Source of the DNA: DATCRE01 sp964235605 | GTDB taxonomy: Bacteria > Bacteroidota > Bacteroidia > Cytophagales > Cyclobacteriaceae | Reading direction: 5' to 3' | Length of the DNA: 41,320 bases | Assembly (NCBI GenBank): GCA_964235605.1 | Contig: CAXSCR010000042.1 | Span: forward strand, 1-41,320 | Shown here: piece by piece, positions 17,732 through 26,559 of the stretch | Numbering within the stretch: the first letter of the stretch is position 1 | Layout: every line of letters starts with the position of its first letter | Translations under genes and position numbers: made by a program | The notes under the pieces: model-generated | The model's database searches: none | Told to the model about the DNA's origin: nothing | Seen by the model: only the letters and a program-made list of their open reading frames with translations

Positions 17732-18373
17732 CTAAACCTCTTTTGTCAGATCATATATTTCTTGAATAGATGAAAGTATTTTTGGGAAATCAATGTTTAA
17801 ATCAATAAGTCTGCCAGTCGAGACATCAAAAACCCAACCGTGAATGAGTGGATACTTATTTTTGAGATAGGCTTTTTGAACCACAGCCATCTTAATGAGA
17901 TTGATGCATTGCTCTTGGACGTTCAGCTCTACAAGCCTTTTATATCTTTCATCCTCATCTTTAATTTGATTCAGGTGTTCTCTATGGAGTCGGTACACGT
18001 CTCTGATGTTCCTAAGCCAGGGATTGAGTATGCCAAGATCTTTATTTTGCATAGCCGCCTTCACACCGCCACAAAAGTAATGGCCACACACAACAATGTG
18101 CTTAACAAACAGATGCTCTACAGCATAGACTACAACTGATAGGGAGTTGAGATCGTTGTTAGGAACCAGGTTAGCAATATTCCGGTGTACAAACATCTGA
18201 CCTGGTAGTGTTCCAGTAAGTTCTTCGGCGGTCACCCGGCTGTCGCTGCATCCAATATATAAGATTTCAGGTGATTGTCCTTTAGACAGGTGTTCAAAAA
18301 AATCAGCCTGCGTTGCTTTCTTGTCGGCAACCCATTTTCTATTACTCTCAAAAATTTTATCGTATAATCTCAT
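17732..18373 (-). CDS. can: beta-class carbonic anhydrase
   Basis: This enzyme interconverts CO2 and bicarbonate. The 213-residue protein has the beta-class zinc site: Cys42 and Asp44 with Arg46 in GCSDSR, His98 and Cys101 in CGHYFCGG. Normally the latter motif is HxGCGG or HYGCGG; here Phe replaces Gly before the Cys, while the ligands are kept. Other family blocks are PGQMFVHRNIANLV and SVVVYAVEHL. I use ATG 18373; a TTG at 18379 is two codons upstream. The gene stands alone, and a related noncoding sequence of about 350 bp lies on both sides of it, copy 2 immediately upstream where its promoter must be. Confidence 0.93.
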   Translation of the reverse strand: MRLYDKIFESNRKWVADKKATQADFFEHLSKGQSPEILYIGCSDSRVTAEELTGTLPGQMFVHRNIANLVPNNDLNSLSVVVYAVEHLFVKHIVVCGHYFCGGVKAAMQNKDLGILNPWLRNIRDVYRLHREHLNQIKDEDERYKRLVELNVQEQCINLIKMAVVQKAYLKNKYPLIHGWVFDVSTGRLIDLNIDFPKILSSIQEIYDLTKEV

Positions 18374-18393
18374 GCGCAAAGATTAAAAATTTA

Positions 18394-18774
18394 TCATTAT
18401 TGTCCGACTAAAATGGGTAAAATATGATTATTTCATTTGGAGAATTTAAGCGGAGTTCAGCGTCTGCTTTAGCAGGTAGCCGGTTAACGTTATGGAACTA
18501 AACGTTCCAATCATACCTTTTGAGATAAAGTCTTATTTCAGTTCAGGGCTACCATTTTGCAAAATAATCGTAGCGATTGATAGTATTGGTTAGTGCCTTA
18601 AAGATGTGCGAAGGGCCGTAAGCAATTCAATGCAAATCAAACTCTTAGGCGCGCATAAAAAATCTTGGTTTATAAACATTGTAATGGCTGCAATTTAGCC
18701 TGTGCATATAATTTAATTCCGCGCAGTGGCGCTTATCTTCTCCGTGCATCTCGCTTTTATTATGTGCAAGATTC
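18394..18774 (+). repeat. duplicated segment flanking carbonic anhydrase, copy 2
   Basis: This is the partner of 16914-17260. It starts about 20 bp upstream of the carbonic anhydrase ATG and therefore covers its 5' region. It has an extra stretch of about 30-40 nt near 18645-18690 (ending about GTAATGG) that copy 1 lacks or has in divergent form. Confidence 0.8.
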
Positions 18775-18973
18775 TTGAATACCATCAAAAGTTTAAATTA
18801 AAAGTTGGATCCATCGTAAGTAAGGGGGTATTTATCCCCCTCATACATTCGGTAAGGCTAAGACTCGTTTTTGTTGCTACAACGAGAAACTTCCGAGAGT
18901 AGAAGTTTATATCTAACTCGCAGTGCTATAAAATTAAATACGACCAGGTCATGGCGAGCTTTAAAAAACGCTT

Positions 18974-19513
18974 CTATTTCCAATCCGCGTTAACTTCTTT
19001 ATATGTTAACCTTTCGTTGATTTGTTGGTCCAGTAACCCAAGTAACGTAGGTTTTGCCCAATCTGGAGAAATAGCCGTACCATTGTCGATAGTGGCATAC
19101 TTTGTTATAAATTCAGGTTCAATGATTTTCTTGTTATCGGTATTTCCTTTCATTTCAATGCCACGGACTGTAGCTCGATATTTCCCTGCCTTCACATCGA
19201 AGCTTAATTTTCCGCTAAATATTCCAGTCTGAATGATAGCTGGAACAGTGATCTGGGGTGCCTTAAATTTTTTATAATCTACCTTGAGAAAAATAAGGTC
19301 AGCTGTTACGGTTCCACCATCCGCCTGTATGTTGCCAATGGTTGGCACAGTCTTTAAGAATGCCACCATTTTCTCCACTGTAATAGAATCCTGGTTGAAT
19401 ACTTTTTGATAGAGAACTTCTGATTCTAGAATCTTGAAACTTCCAAATTCAGTTATCTGTGCGTGTAGTGCGCAAGGAATGAGCAATAAAAAAGAATAGA
19501 ATAATTTTTTCAT
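18974..19513 (-). CDS. secreted hypothetical protein
   Basis: The 179-residue frame starts at ATG 19513 with a clear signal peptide (MKKLFYSFLLLIPCALHAQ) and ends in NADWK. The mature part contains KILESEVLYQKVFNQDSITV and GTVTADLIFLKVDYKKF, then KAGKYRATVRGIEMKG. This alternating pattern, with a KYRxTxxxIE strand late in the protein, recalls the DUF4468 TBP-like fold of Bacteroidota secreted proteins, but I am not certain. It has no neighbour in the same operon. Location is periplasmic or outer membrane. Confidence 0.65.
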   Translation of the reverse strand: MKKLFYSFLLLIPCALHAQITEFGSFKILESEVLYQKVFNQDSITVEKMVAFLKTVPTIGNIQADGGTVTADLIFLKVDYKKFKAPQITVPAIIQTGIFSGKLSFDVKAGKYRATVRGIEMKGNTDNKKIIEPEFITKYATIDNGTAISPDWAKPTLLGLLDQQINERLTYKEVNADWK

Positions 19514-19948
19514 AAGAAATAGTTTTGTTCTTTAATCTGTACATCTATTATTCATGAAGATAACTCAATTATTTGGCATCTTAAAAGCCAACGGTACTTC
19601 AATTACAAGATGCCTGCAAAGTATTTTTAATGTACAGCGTTATGTCAGCATAGCTTACATATGCATTAATGAATTGACTAAGTGACCGAGACCTTGTAAT
19701 ATAAAGCCTACAAATGGTAGATTCAGGCAAGATGTAAAACGTAGCAACACTGAACCCGGAAGGTTGTAAGAAACAAGAAAATGAAAATCCATGCCGCTAT
19801 AATAACTATCATTCGCAAAGCATTGCCTAAGAACGAGAATTAACGCAAATGATGATTGATAACACATGTACATCATATTTAACTTAGTTTGCGGTTCTTA
19901 CATATCACGCACTAAAGTGGTTGATTAATTAGATTACTCAATTCATTA
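19514..19948. other. intergenic region, no gene supported
   Basis: A 73-codon minus-strand frame (19655-19876) exists, but its composition (hydrophobic, Cys-rich, no pattern) looks like chance. I saw no RNA gene or repeat. Confidence 0.4.
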
Positions 19949-20150
19949 CTAGACCCTTAACAAGCCCCGGAATGCCCTGGCAGCATAATTAGCTTCCAGC
20001 TTTGCTTCTACATCAAGCCATTTAATACCTTTATATCTGTTCATTTCTTTCAAACCTGACTTTCAATACGCTGATTAGTTCTTCACGTTGTTCCTGTGAC
20101 AACTCTTTTTTATTGTTTTTAGATTTGTTCCTGATTTTATCATCTTTATG
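19949..20150 (-). pseudogene. DUF4256 family protein, internally deleted and frameshifted
   Basis: On the minus strand the start reads KNNKKELSQEQREELISVLK then VRFERN, as in the N-terminus of DUF4256 proteins. A two-base loss changes frame into MNRYKGIKWLDVEAKLEAN, which runs directly into YAARAFRGLLRV and the stop at 19949-19951. In intact members about 120 residues separate the KLEAN block from the C-terminal YYAARGFRG block, so a large internal deletion removed the core. No ATG is in frame at the front. It lies just downstream of the ArsR/SRPBCC/DoxX/YdeI operon on the same strand and was probably its last gene. Confidence 0.75.
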
Positions 20151-20188
20151 AATCGGGTGTTAACGCCATGTTTGTTTTGCCTGATCTG

Positions 20189-20356
20189 CTAAGGTGCAGC
20201 ATCCTTCTCCATTAAAACAAATCCTGTTGAGGCGGATACGTTCCTTATATGATTATCAAAATCAATGAACATTGAACCTTCCTAGCATCCTAAATAATAA
20301 TTAGCTGGCCGTGAACCGGGCATGGATGTTATGAAAAATTCTAATTCATCCTTCAT
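20189..20356 (-). pseudogene. unidentified degraded reading frame
   Basis: From ATG 20356 the minus strand reads MKDELEFFITSMPGSRPANY, then a TAG at 20282-20284, then EGSMFIDFDNHIRNVSASTG and FVLMEKDAAP to a TAG at 20189-20191. The text across the internal stop looks like a continuous protein, so I regard it as the front of a broken gene between YdeI and the DUF4256 remnant. I do not recognise the family. Confidence 0.4.
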
Positions 20357-20387
20357 CTCTCTTTCGTTAGTTAATCAGCATTATTCT

Positions 20388-20969
20388 CTATTCATCATTT
20401 AGCCCCTTGCCTTGAAGAATTTTTTGCTTGTATTTTTCAATCCGCAACTCACGGGTTTTGGACTGTTTGGCTCCGGCAAAATGGAGGATGTAGCCTCTTT
20501 GCCGCCCTGGTGTCAATGCGTAAAACGCCTTTTTCAGCGCGGCACTTTTATCTAACTTATTTTGAAATTCTTCAGGAATAGTATATTCTGAAGTTTTTTT
20601 AATAGTCACTTTCAATCCGGCTTCTTCAACTTTAATGGCTTCATAAATATAGGCCTTTAGTTCGGGTTTCATTTTCACTATTTCCTTTACATTAGTGAAA
20701 CGGATCTGGCGCGCCGCCTGCACATTCTCCGTTTGTTGAACAAGAATACCCTTGGCATCTTTTAACAAGGCGCCTTTGAAAAACAAAAACGCACAGTATT
20801 CTTTAAAAACATGTATTAAGACGATGTTTTTTTTCTCAAACATATAACAAGGAACACCCCATTTCAATTCTTCAGTCAGATTACAGTCAAGAACGATTGT
20901 TCTTAATCGCGCTAGTTCTTCTTGCCATTTTGTGGCTTTAGTAAAATAAAAATCGACATTAGGATTCAT
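20388..20969 (-). CDS. YdeI/OmpD-associated family protein (DUF1801 + OmdA)
   Basis: The 193-residue protein has an N-terminal DUF1801 domain (VDFYFTKATKWQEELARLRT, EELKWGVPCYMFEKKNIVLI, FLFFKGALLKD) and a C-terminal bacteriocin-protection-like OmdA segment (IPEEFQNKLDKSAALKKAFY, then LTPGRQRGYILHFAGAKQSK). This arrangement is typical of YdeI proteins; their biochemical role is not established, though links to resistance against cationic peptides have been described for relatives. It has no signal peptide. Its ATG lies one base after the stop of the DoxX gene, and it is the last intact gene of the operon. Confidence 0.85.
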   Translation of the reverse strand: MNPNVDFYFTKATKWQEELARLRTIVLDCNLTEELKWGVPCYMFEKKNIVLIHVFKEYCAFLFFKGALLKDAKGILVQQTENVQAARQIRFTNVKEIVKMKPELKAYIYEAIKVEEAGLKVTIKKTSEYTIPEEFQNKLDKSAALKKAFYALTPGRQRGYILHFAGAKQSKTRELRIEKYKQKILQGKGLNDE

Positions 20970-20970
20970 A

Positions 20971-21360
20971 TCATTTATTAAAATTAACCGAAATAAGTTT
21001 TTTGTCCTCAGGTCTGAAATACCAGGATATTATAGTAAGTATTATTAATAATACGGGTCCAAAAAGATCCTTGACAGCATCTCCATTAGCCAAGTGAGAA
21101 AATACAGCACCTGACATGGCAAAAAAGAAGCCTGCATAAGCCCATTCTTTTAGTAACGGGAATTTAGGAATAAGAACTGCTACCACGCCAAAGATTTTCC
21201 ACACACCGAGTATGATTAGAAAATAACCTGGATAGCCTAGACGAGTCATCATATCTACTTCCTCTTTCATTTTTATTAATTGTACTATTCCTGTGGATAA
21301 CATTCCTAATGCAAGCCAGATAGTAGAAATCCAGTAGATGATTTTATTTCTCTTTGTCAT
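20971..21360 (-). CDS. DoxX-like membrane protein
   Basis: The 129-residue protein has four predicted membrane helices (about residues 8-28, 44-64, 71-91, 97-115) and the family pattern LGYPGYFLIILGVWKIFGVV followed by PKFPLLKEWAYAGFFFAMSG. This matches the DoxX_2 / DoxX-like family in the inner membrane; the function is unknown. Its start overlaps the upstream SRPBCC gene by 17 nt. It ends with a lysine-rich cytoplasmic tail. The ArsR-SRPBCC-DoxX-YdeI order is a common Bacteroidota neighbourhood. Confidence 0.88.
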   Translation of the reverse strand: MTKRNKIIYWISTIWLALGMLSTGIVQLIKMKEEVDMMTRLGYPGYFLIILGVWKIFGVVAVLIPKFPLLKEWAYAGFFFAMSGAVFSHLANGDAVKDLFGPVLLIILTIISWYFRPEDKKLISVNFNK

Positions 21361-21826
21361 ATGTTTTTAATTTAGTTAATAATTCTTGTATTCGGTTATG
21401 TGCCATGTTTAAGCCTTGAGCAAACGGTAACTTTAGCATCTGGTCTCTGTCTGCAATTGATCTATACACAATGTGCATATTGAGTTTGCTGGTGTCTTCA
21501 GTAAGTTGTTCAAATTCTAAGAATTCAAGTTGAACAGGAAAAGGCGTATTGTCCATTTCAAATGTACGTATGATTTTTCGGTTGGGAATGAACTCATGCA
21601 TTACGCCATTGAACCCGTGTTTGTTTCCCTTAGGATCAGTTGTTTCAAATCGGTAACTGCCGTGCTTTTTATTTTCAAGTTTCAGCACCTTCGTTCCCAT
21701 CCATTGCTCAACAATGTGTGACTCTACATACGCTTTGAAAAGTAATTCCAATGGCAAATCAAATTCCCTTGTAATCACTAATTCTTGTTTGCCATTTTCG
21801 GCATTTACTTTTGTTTTTTGTTCCAT
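21344..21826 (-). CDS. SRPBCC (AHSA1-type) domain protein
   Basis: This 160-residue START-fold protein contains ELVITREFDLPLELLFKAYV, VEQWMGTKVLKLE, GSYRFETTDPKGNKHGFNGV and a C-terminal helix ending MAHNRIQELLTKL. These fit the Aha1-like SRPBCC family that binds hydrophobic ligands in a helix-grip cavity; the ligand is unknown. The start is seven nt downstream of the ArsR stop and the end overlaps the DoxX start, so it is part of one transcript. ArsR-SRPBCC pairs are frequent, the ArsR protein likely repressing the operon. Confidence 0.88.
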   Translation of the reverse strand: MEQKTKVNAENGKQELVITREFDLPLELLFKAYVESHIVEQWMGTKVLKLENKKHGSYRFETTDPKGNKHGFNGVMHEFIPNRKIIRTFEMDNTPFPVQLEFLEFEQLTEDTSKLNMHIVYRSIADRDQMLKLPFAQGLNMAHNRIQELLTKLKTYDKEK

Positions 21827-21833
21827 ATAGGGT

Positions 21834-22157
21834 CTATTTCTTTGATTTGTATTTTTTCATTATGGTTTCCAATTTATTAAATCTGTCATCCCAAATTTTG
21901 CGAAATGGCTCAATAAATTCGGCTACTTCTTTCATTTTATTTGCATTGATGTGATAGTAGATTTCCCGACCGTTTTGCTCTGGTTTTAGTAATTCGCACT
22001 CAGCGAGTATTTGGATGTGTTTGGAAATTGTTTGTCTGGAGGAGTCAAACTTTTCTGCTATTGCACTGGGCGTCATTGCATGAAGAGCAACTAAAGTAAT
22101 TATCGCCCTTCGGGTAGGGTCAGCTATGGCCTGAAATACATCTCTTCTTAAATCCAT
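21834..22157 (-). CDS. ArsR-family winged-helix transcription regulator
   Basis: The 107-residue protein has an HTH_20/ArsR fold: RRDVFQAIADPTRRAIITLV at the start, AIAEKFDSSRQTISKHIQIL as the recognition helix region, and the wing LLKPEQNGREIYYHIN. It lacks the CxC metal site of ArsR/SmtB sensors, so metal sensing is unlikely. It is the first gene of the operon running to 20388 and probably autoregulates it. The spacer upstream (22158-22236) is short, so its promoter must lie there, beside dispersed repeat copy B. Confidence 0.92.
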   Translation of the reverse strand: MDLRRDVFQAIADPTRRAIITLVALHAMTPSAIAEKFDSSRQTISKHIQILAECELLKPEQNGREIYYHINANKMKEVAEFIEPFRKIWDDRFNKLETIMKKYKSKK

Positions 22158-22236
22158 TTTATACAGCTATTTGACTGCAATATATGTGCAGTCATTCAAC
22201 TGCGCAACTTTTTTGAACTTTTTCAGGAAAATATCT

Positions 22237-22419
22237 AGTAGCTTCTGGCTGTTAGCTTTGAGCTGCTCGCTCGATTTTTTAAAGTTTTATGCAGGTTGCC
22301 CACATGTCGGGGTGCAGATGACAATCATGGTTTGAAAGCAATCCCTCCAGGGAAATCGCTTGCAATATTGGAAGTGAGCCCAATCCAGGTCATAAAGCAT
22401 TATTAAACTGGTTAGCGTT
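22237..22419 (+). repeat. dispersed intergenic repeat, copy B
   Basis: This is the partner of copy A at 5027-5265 in the same orientation, including the identical 28-nt run at 22269-22296. It begins GTAGCTTCTGGCTG and ends ACTGGTTAGCGT. It fills the spacer between the divergent ArsR and SBBP/PKD genes. Confidence 0.75.
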
Positions 22420-22584
22420 CCAGTAAAACAAACACCTTCCTAAAACATCATGAGAAGTAATTCTTTCTTATATTAGTTAGTAAAAATAACGCTTAATCAA
22501 CTATAATTTTTTAAAGCTATTTTCCCTCCAAAATGCAGACTGCGACAAGATGCTATTGCTAAAATTTAGTATATTTACGCCCGT

Positions 22585-25500
22585 ATGCGATTCGCCCCCC
22601 TTCTTTTATTTAGTTTGATTTCACTTCATGCTTTATGCCAGAGCAATCAAGGCCTGCGGTTTATTCAAAACAAAGGACAATGGAATAAGGGAATTGATTT
22701 CCAAGCACAAGTACCCGGCGGGCGTTTAGGCGTTTCTGCTAAAGGTTTTTCCGTTTTGCTCCTTGATATGGAGGAAATGGAGCACCGGCACTTAGCAACT
22801 CATGAAGCGGTTAATGAATCCAATGGGCAGGCGACAAATGAACCCATTAACGGGCACTACTTCCAGATCAATCTTTTAGGATCGAACCAGCAATCAAAGG
22901 CAATCGTGGAGATGCCATTCGATGGCCACTACAATTATTTTCTTGGTAATGATTCCAGCCGGTGGGCTACAAATGCATTGGCATTTGCATCTATCCTATA
23001 TCAGGATGTTTATGAAGGAATCGATTTTCGGGTATCATCCCTGGGGAATAATCTAAAATATGATTTCATAGTAAGGCCGGGAGCCGATCCATCGCAAATC
23101 AAAATTGAATACTGCGGCGTAGACGGCATTGAAAAACTGGATGAGAAATTAAAAATACGTACGGCGTTAGGGCCACTTAGCGAACTCAAGCCATTCTCTT
23201 ATCAGGGCAAGGACAATAACAAACAAACCGTACCAAGCGAATACCGACTCAACCACAACATTGTTTCATTTTCATTTCCCGCTGAATACGATGCATGTCG
23301 TGAGTTGACCATCGATCCACTATTGATTTTTTCAACCTACTCGGGCTCCACGGCCGACAATTGGGGAAGTACGGCAACCCCCGGCGAACATGGAACACTT
23401 TATTCGGCTGGCGTAACACGTTTATCTGAGGGTGGTTTTTTTCCAGCAACCACAGGCGCATTTCAACTTACCAACCATGGCAAATTTGATATGGCCATCA
23501 TTAAGTATGATTCGGCAGGTACTAAATTTTTGTACGCCACGCATGTGGGCGGGTCTAATAACGATTCGCCACAAAGTCTTGTGGTAGATGAAACTTCAGG
23601 GGATTTGATTGTGCTTGGTATCTCAAGTTCGCCAGACTATCCGACAACCCTCAACGCTTTTGACTCTACATTTAATGGCGGCACCACCATAGTAAATCCC
23701 GTACTTAATTCATCCGACCAGTGGGATATCGTAATTACACGACTGTCACCCAACGGTGACCTTTTAGTGGGGTCAACCTTTCTCGGTGGGTCGGGCAATG
23801 ACGGCCTGAACCATCCTAAAAAATTGGGAGGCCCATTAGTAGCAAACTATGGTGATGAGATGCGAGGAGATGTGATTACCGATGAGACAGGGTACGTGTA
23901 TATAAGTTCTGTTACAGCATCTAATAATTTCCCGATCGTCAACGGGTTTGATGACTCATTTAATGGAGGTACCACCGATGGCATAGTGGTTAAACTCGCC
24001 CCAGATTTATCGTCCATAGTTTGGTCTAGCTATGTGGGAGGATCAGGTTTTGACGCCGCCTATTCTATAAAATTTGATATCGATGAAAACATTGTACTTG
24101 CGGGAGGAACTACCAGTACCAATTTTCCCGTAACGGCTGGGTCATATCAAACAGTTTTCAATGGCATTGTAGACGGCTGGATCGCCCGACTAGCTGCCGA
24201 TGGAAGCGCCATCATAAATGCCACATTCACTGGTACGAGTTCCTTCGATCAAGTTTACTTTGTAGACCTTAATGCCAGCGGAAATGTGTTTTGTTATGGC
24301 CAGACAGCAGGCCACATGCCTATAACAACGGGGGTTTATAAGAATATAAACAGCGGGCAATTTTTGCAAAAATTTACTCCTGATTTAAGCAGGCTTGAAT
24401 TCTCAACAGTTTTTGGTTCAGCGTCTACAAGTGGCCTGGTAATACCAAATATATCTCCAACAGCTTTTTTAGTGAACGACTGCGATAACATCTACATGGC
24501 AGGGTGGGGTGGTTATATTAACTCAAGCGCCAGTGCAGGTTTCTGGCAAAGCTCTACGCACGGTATGCCCATTACCAGCGATGCTTATCAAAAAACTACA
24601 TCGGGTTCTGATTTCTACTTTATGGTGCTAAATGGTAACGCCACTGCCCTTGTGTATTCAACTTTTATGGGTGGCACGTCTTCAAATACGCATGTGGATG
24701 GAGGGACTTCACGCTTCGATAAATATGGCATTGTATATCATGCGGTATGTGCTGGCTGCCCCTCAAGGTCCGATTTCCCAACCACACCAGGAGCCAAATC
24801 GAGAAGCAACATGAGCGCGAACTGCAATAATGCGGCATTTAAGTTTGATCTGTCTTTGCTCAGGGCCATGTTCGATACTAACAATTTAGATTTAACAATG
24901 CCCGGGTTTAACAATGTTTGTTATCCAGATACAATCGTATTTCAAAACCAAAGCACCGGGGGAAAAACTATTACTTGGGATTTTGATGACGGAACGATTG
25001 TTACTCAAACGAACACCGACCCCAAATCGCTCAACCATCAATACAAACAAACGGGACAGTACCGGGTCAAGTTGACAATAACTGACCTAAGTACATGTAG
25101 TCAGAAGGATTCCATCACCAAGGTTATTAATTATTTTAGAGACAACATAATGGTGGGAGATAATGCAATGGTGTGTGAAGGAAATAGTTTTAAGCTCACT
25201 GCCAGTGGAGGTGTTAGCTACAGCTGGACAAGCACAGATGAAACATGGTCTTCATCGCAACAGTTTCCCATGGTTAAGCCGAACATCGAAACATCTTACT
25301 TTGTAACTGTTGTAGATGCTAATGGCTGCTCCAAAACAGATACACTTAATTTAGGCATAACACGAAATGTTCGTGCTTTTTTTCAAACGTATAACTTCGA
25401 CTTTTCTAAGCCAGGTTACAATAATGTTTGCTACCCTGACTCAATACGATTTAAAAATCAAAGTTTGAATGGTAATGATTTTGTTTGGGATTTTAATGAT

Positions 25501-26391
25501 GGCACCACGCTCAATAAAACAACGGGCGATACCATTTCCTTGTTCCATGCATTTAAGCAGCAGGGTATCTACAAAGTAAAATTAAAAGCCATCAACTTAA
25601 ACACATGTAACAAGGCTGACTCTGTAATTAAAATAATTAATTACTTCAAAAATCAAGTAAAAGCAGGCAATGATGTTGAAATCTGCGAAGGCACGTCCTT
25701 CCGATTAACGGCCACTGGTGGAAGTGGCTATGTATGGTCTACTAAAGACCATACATTCATGTCATCAGATCCATCACCTGTTGTGCAGCCGGCTATCACT
25801 ACCCAATATTTTGTTACACTAACCGATGGGAATGATTGTATCAAGAAAGACACGATAGAAGTAGCCGTATTAAATAGTGTTGATTTGAAGTGGCAGCACC
25901 GTTTCGAAGGCAATTGTGTTGATCGCCCAACCATCTTCGTTGAAAACTTAACAGCCCCCGCAAATGATGTAACCTTCCGCTTTGACTTTGGCGATGGGAC
26001 AACTTCATCGGAAACCCTGGTTAATCATTACTATGAAGAAGACGGCATCTATTTCCTTAAGTTCATCGCGCAAAGAAAGTTCTGTTCTTCGGAGGAAACC
26101 GTAAAATTACCGGTTTATAAAGTATTGGTTCCGAACGTATTTACCCCTGATGGCTCGCAAGGATACAATGATTATTTTATGATAGGTTTCGGCCCTGAAG
26201 TGAAAGCGCCAGCCGATGTTGGTATAACAGTACAATTGGTTGTGGTTGACAGGTGGGGTAAACAAGTCTTTGAATCTTCAGACTACAAAAATGATTGGAA
26301 TGCACATGGCATACAAGGCGGTGTATATTACGTTCATCTAAAAGTCGGGAACTGGACTACTTGTAAAAGCTGGGTGCATATCGTGAAGTGA
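22585..26391 (+). CDS. giant secreted SBBP/PKD protein with type B T9SS sorting domain
   Basis: The 1268-residue protein starts with a signal peptide (MRFAPLLLFSLISLHALCQS). An N-terminal DUF7948-like region (FIQNKGQWNKGIDFQAQVPG, YDFIVRPGADPSQIKIEY) is followed by SBBP-type propeller repeats (for example DVITDETGYVYISSVT, GWIARLAADGSA). Next come two copies of a roughly 165-residue unit, each a PKD domain (TWDFDDGT, VWDFNDGT) plus an Ig-like part (residues about 762-929 and 930-1098), then a third PKD (FDFGDGTTSSE). The end is a gliding-motility-associated C-terminal domain (VPNVFTPDG, VVDRWGKQVFESSDY, GVYYVHLKV), the type B signal for type IX secretion. It is expected on the cell surface or released, as an adhesin or carbohydrate-interacting scaffold. 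A -7-like TATATTTA sits about ten bases before the ATG. Confidence 0.92.
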   Translation: MRFAPLLLFSLISLHALCQSNQGLRFIQNKGQWNKGIDFQAQVPGGRLGVSAKGFSVLLLDMEEMEHRHLATHEAVNESNGQATNEPINGHYFQINLLGSNQQSKAIVEMPFDGHYNYFLGNDSSRWATNALAFASILYQDVYEGIDFRVSSLGNNLKYDFIVRPGADPSQIKIEYCGVDGIEKLDEKLKIRTALGPLSELKPFSYQGKDNNKQTVPSEYRLNHNIVSFSFPAEYDACRELTIDPLLIFSTYSGSTADNWGSTATPGEHGTLYSAGVTRLSEGGFFPATTGAFQLTNHGKFDMAIIKYDSAGTKFLYATHVGGSNNDSPQSLVVDETSGDLIVLGISSSPDYPTTLNAFDSTFNGGTTIVNPVLNSSDQWDIVITRLSPNGDLLVGSTFLGGSGNDGLNHPKKLGGPLVANYGDEMRGDVITDETGYVYISSVTASNNFPIVNGFDDSFNGGTTDGIVVKLAPDLSSIVWSSYVGGSGFDAAYSIKFDIDENIVLAGGTTSTNFPVTAGSYQTVFNGIVDGWIARLAADGSAIINATFTGTSSFDQVYFVDLNASGNVFCYGQTAGHMPITTGVYKNINSGQFLQKFTPDLSRLEFSTVFGSASTSGLVIPNISPTAFLVNDCDNIYMAGWGGYINSSASAGFWQSSTHGMPITSDAYQKTTSGSDFYFMVLNGNATALVYSTFMGGTSSNTHVDGGTSRFDKYGIVYHAVCAGCPSRSDFPTTPGAKSRSNMSANCNNAAFKFDLSLLRAMFDTNNLDLTMPGFNNVCYPDTIVFQNQSTGGKTITWDFDDGTIVTQTNTDPKSLNHQYKQTGQYRVKLTITDLSTCSQKDSITKVINYFRDNIMVGDNAMVCEGNSFKLTASGGVSYSWTSTDETWSSSQQFPMVKPNIETSYFVTVVDANGCSKTDTLNLGITRNVRAFFQTYNFDFSKPGYNNVCYPDSIRFKNQSLNGNDFVWDFNDGTTLNKTTGDTISLFHAFKQQGIYKVKLKAINLNTCNKADSVIKIINYFKNQVKAGNDVEICEGTSFRLTATGGSGYVWSTKDHTFMSSDPSPVVQPAITTQYFVTLTDGNDCIKKDTIEVAVLNSVDLKWQHRFEGNCVDRPTIFVENLTAPANDVTFRFDFGDGTTSSETLVNHYYEEDGIYFLKFIAQRKFCSSEETVKLPVYKVLVPNVFTPDGSQGYNDYFMIGFGPEVKAPADVGITVQLVVVDRWGKQVFESSDYKNDWNAHGIQGGVYYVHLKVGNWTTCKSWVHIVK

Positions 26392-26559
26392 TATCGATGT
26401 GCAAATAGAACTGGATAAGCGTAGCTGCAAGCTACAGGCTTCTGGCTTCTGGCTGTGAGTGCGTTCCACAAAGATCGCGGCTTGAGACTTCTAGCCTGCG
26501 GCCCAATGCTATGAGTAATATGAATTGCAGCCTTAATTTAATTCGATAAACAAAGAAGT
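26392..26559. repeat. AGCT/TTCTGGCT-type intergenic repeat
   Basis: The spacer contains GTAGCTGCAAGCTACAGG and a doubled GGCTTCTGGCTTCTGGCTG (about 26421-26457), words shared with repeat copies A and B and with the cphA upstream spacer. GTAGCTGCAAGCTAC can form a small hairpin. Confidence 0.4.

Noticed and set aside
17732..18373. Carbonic anhydrase as cargo of a composite transposon.
   Set aside because: The flanking copies have no transposase, no recognisable ends and only moderate identity; a local duplication fits as well.
19655..19876. A 73-codon minus-strand frame.
   Set aside because: Odd composition, no neighbours in operon, no motif.
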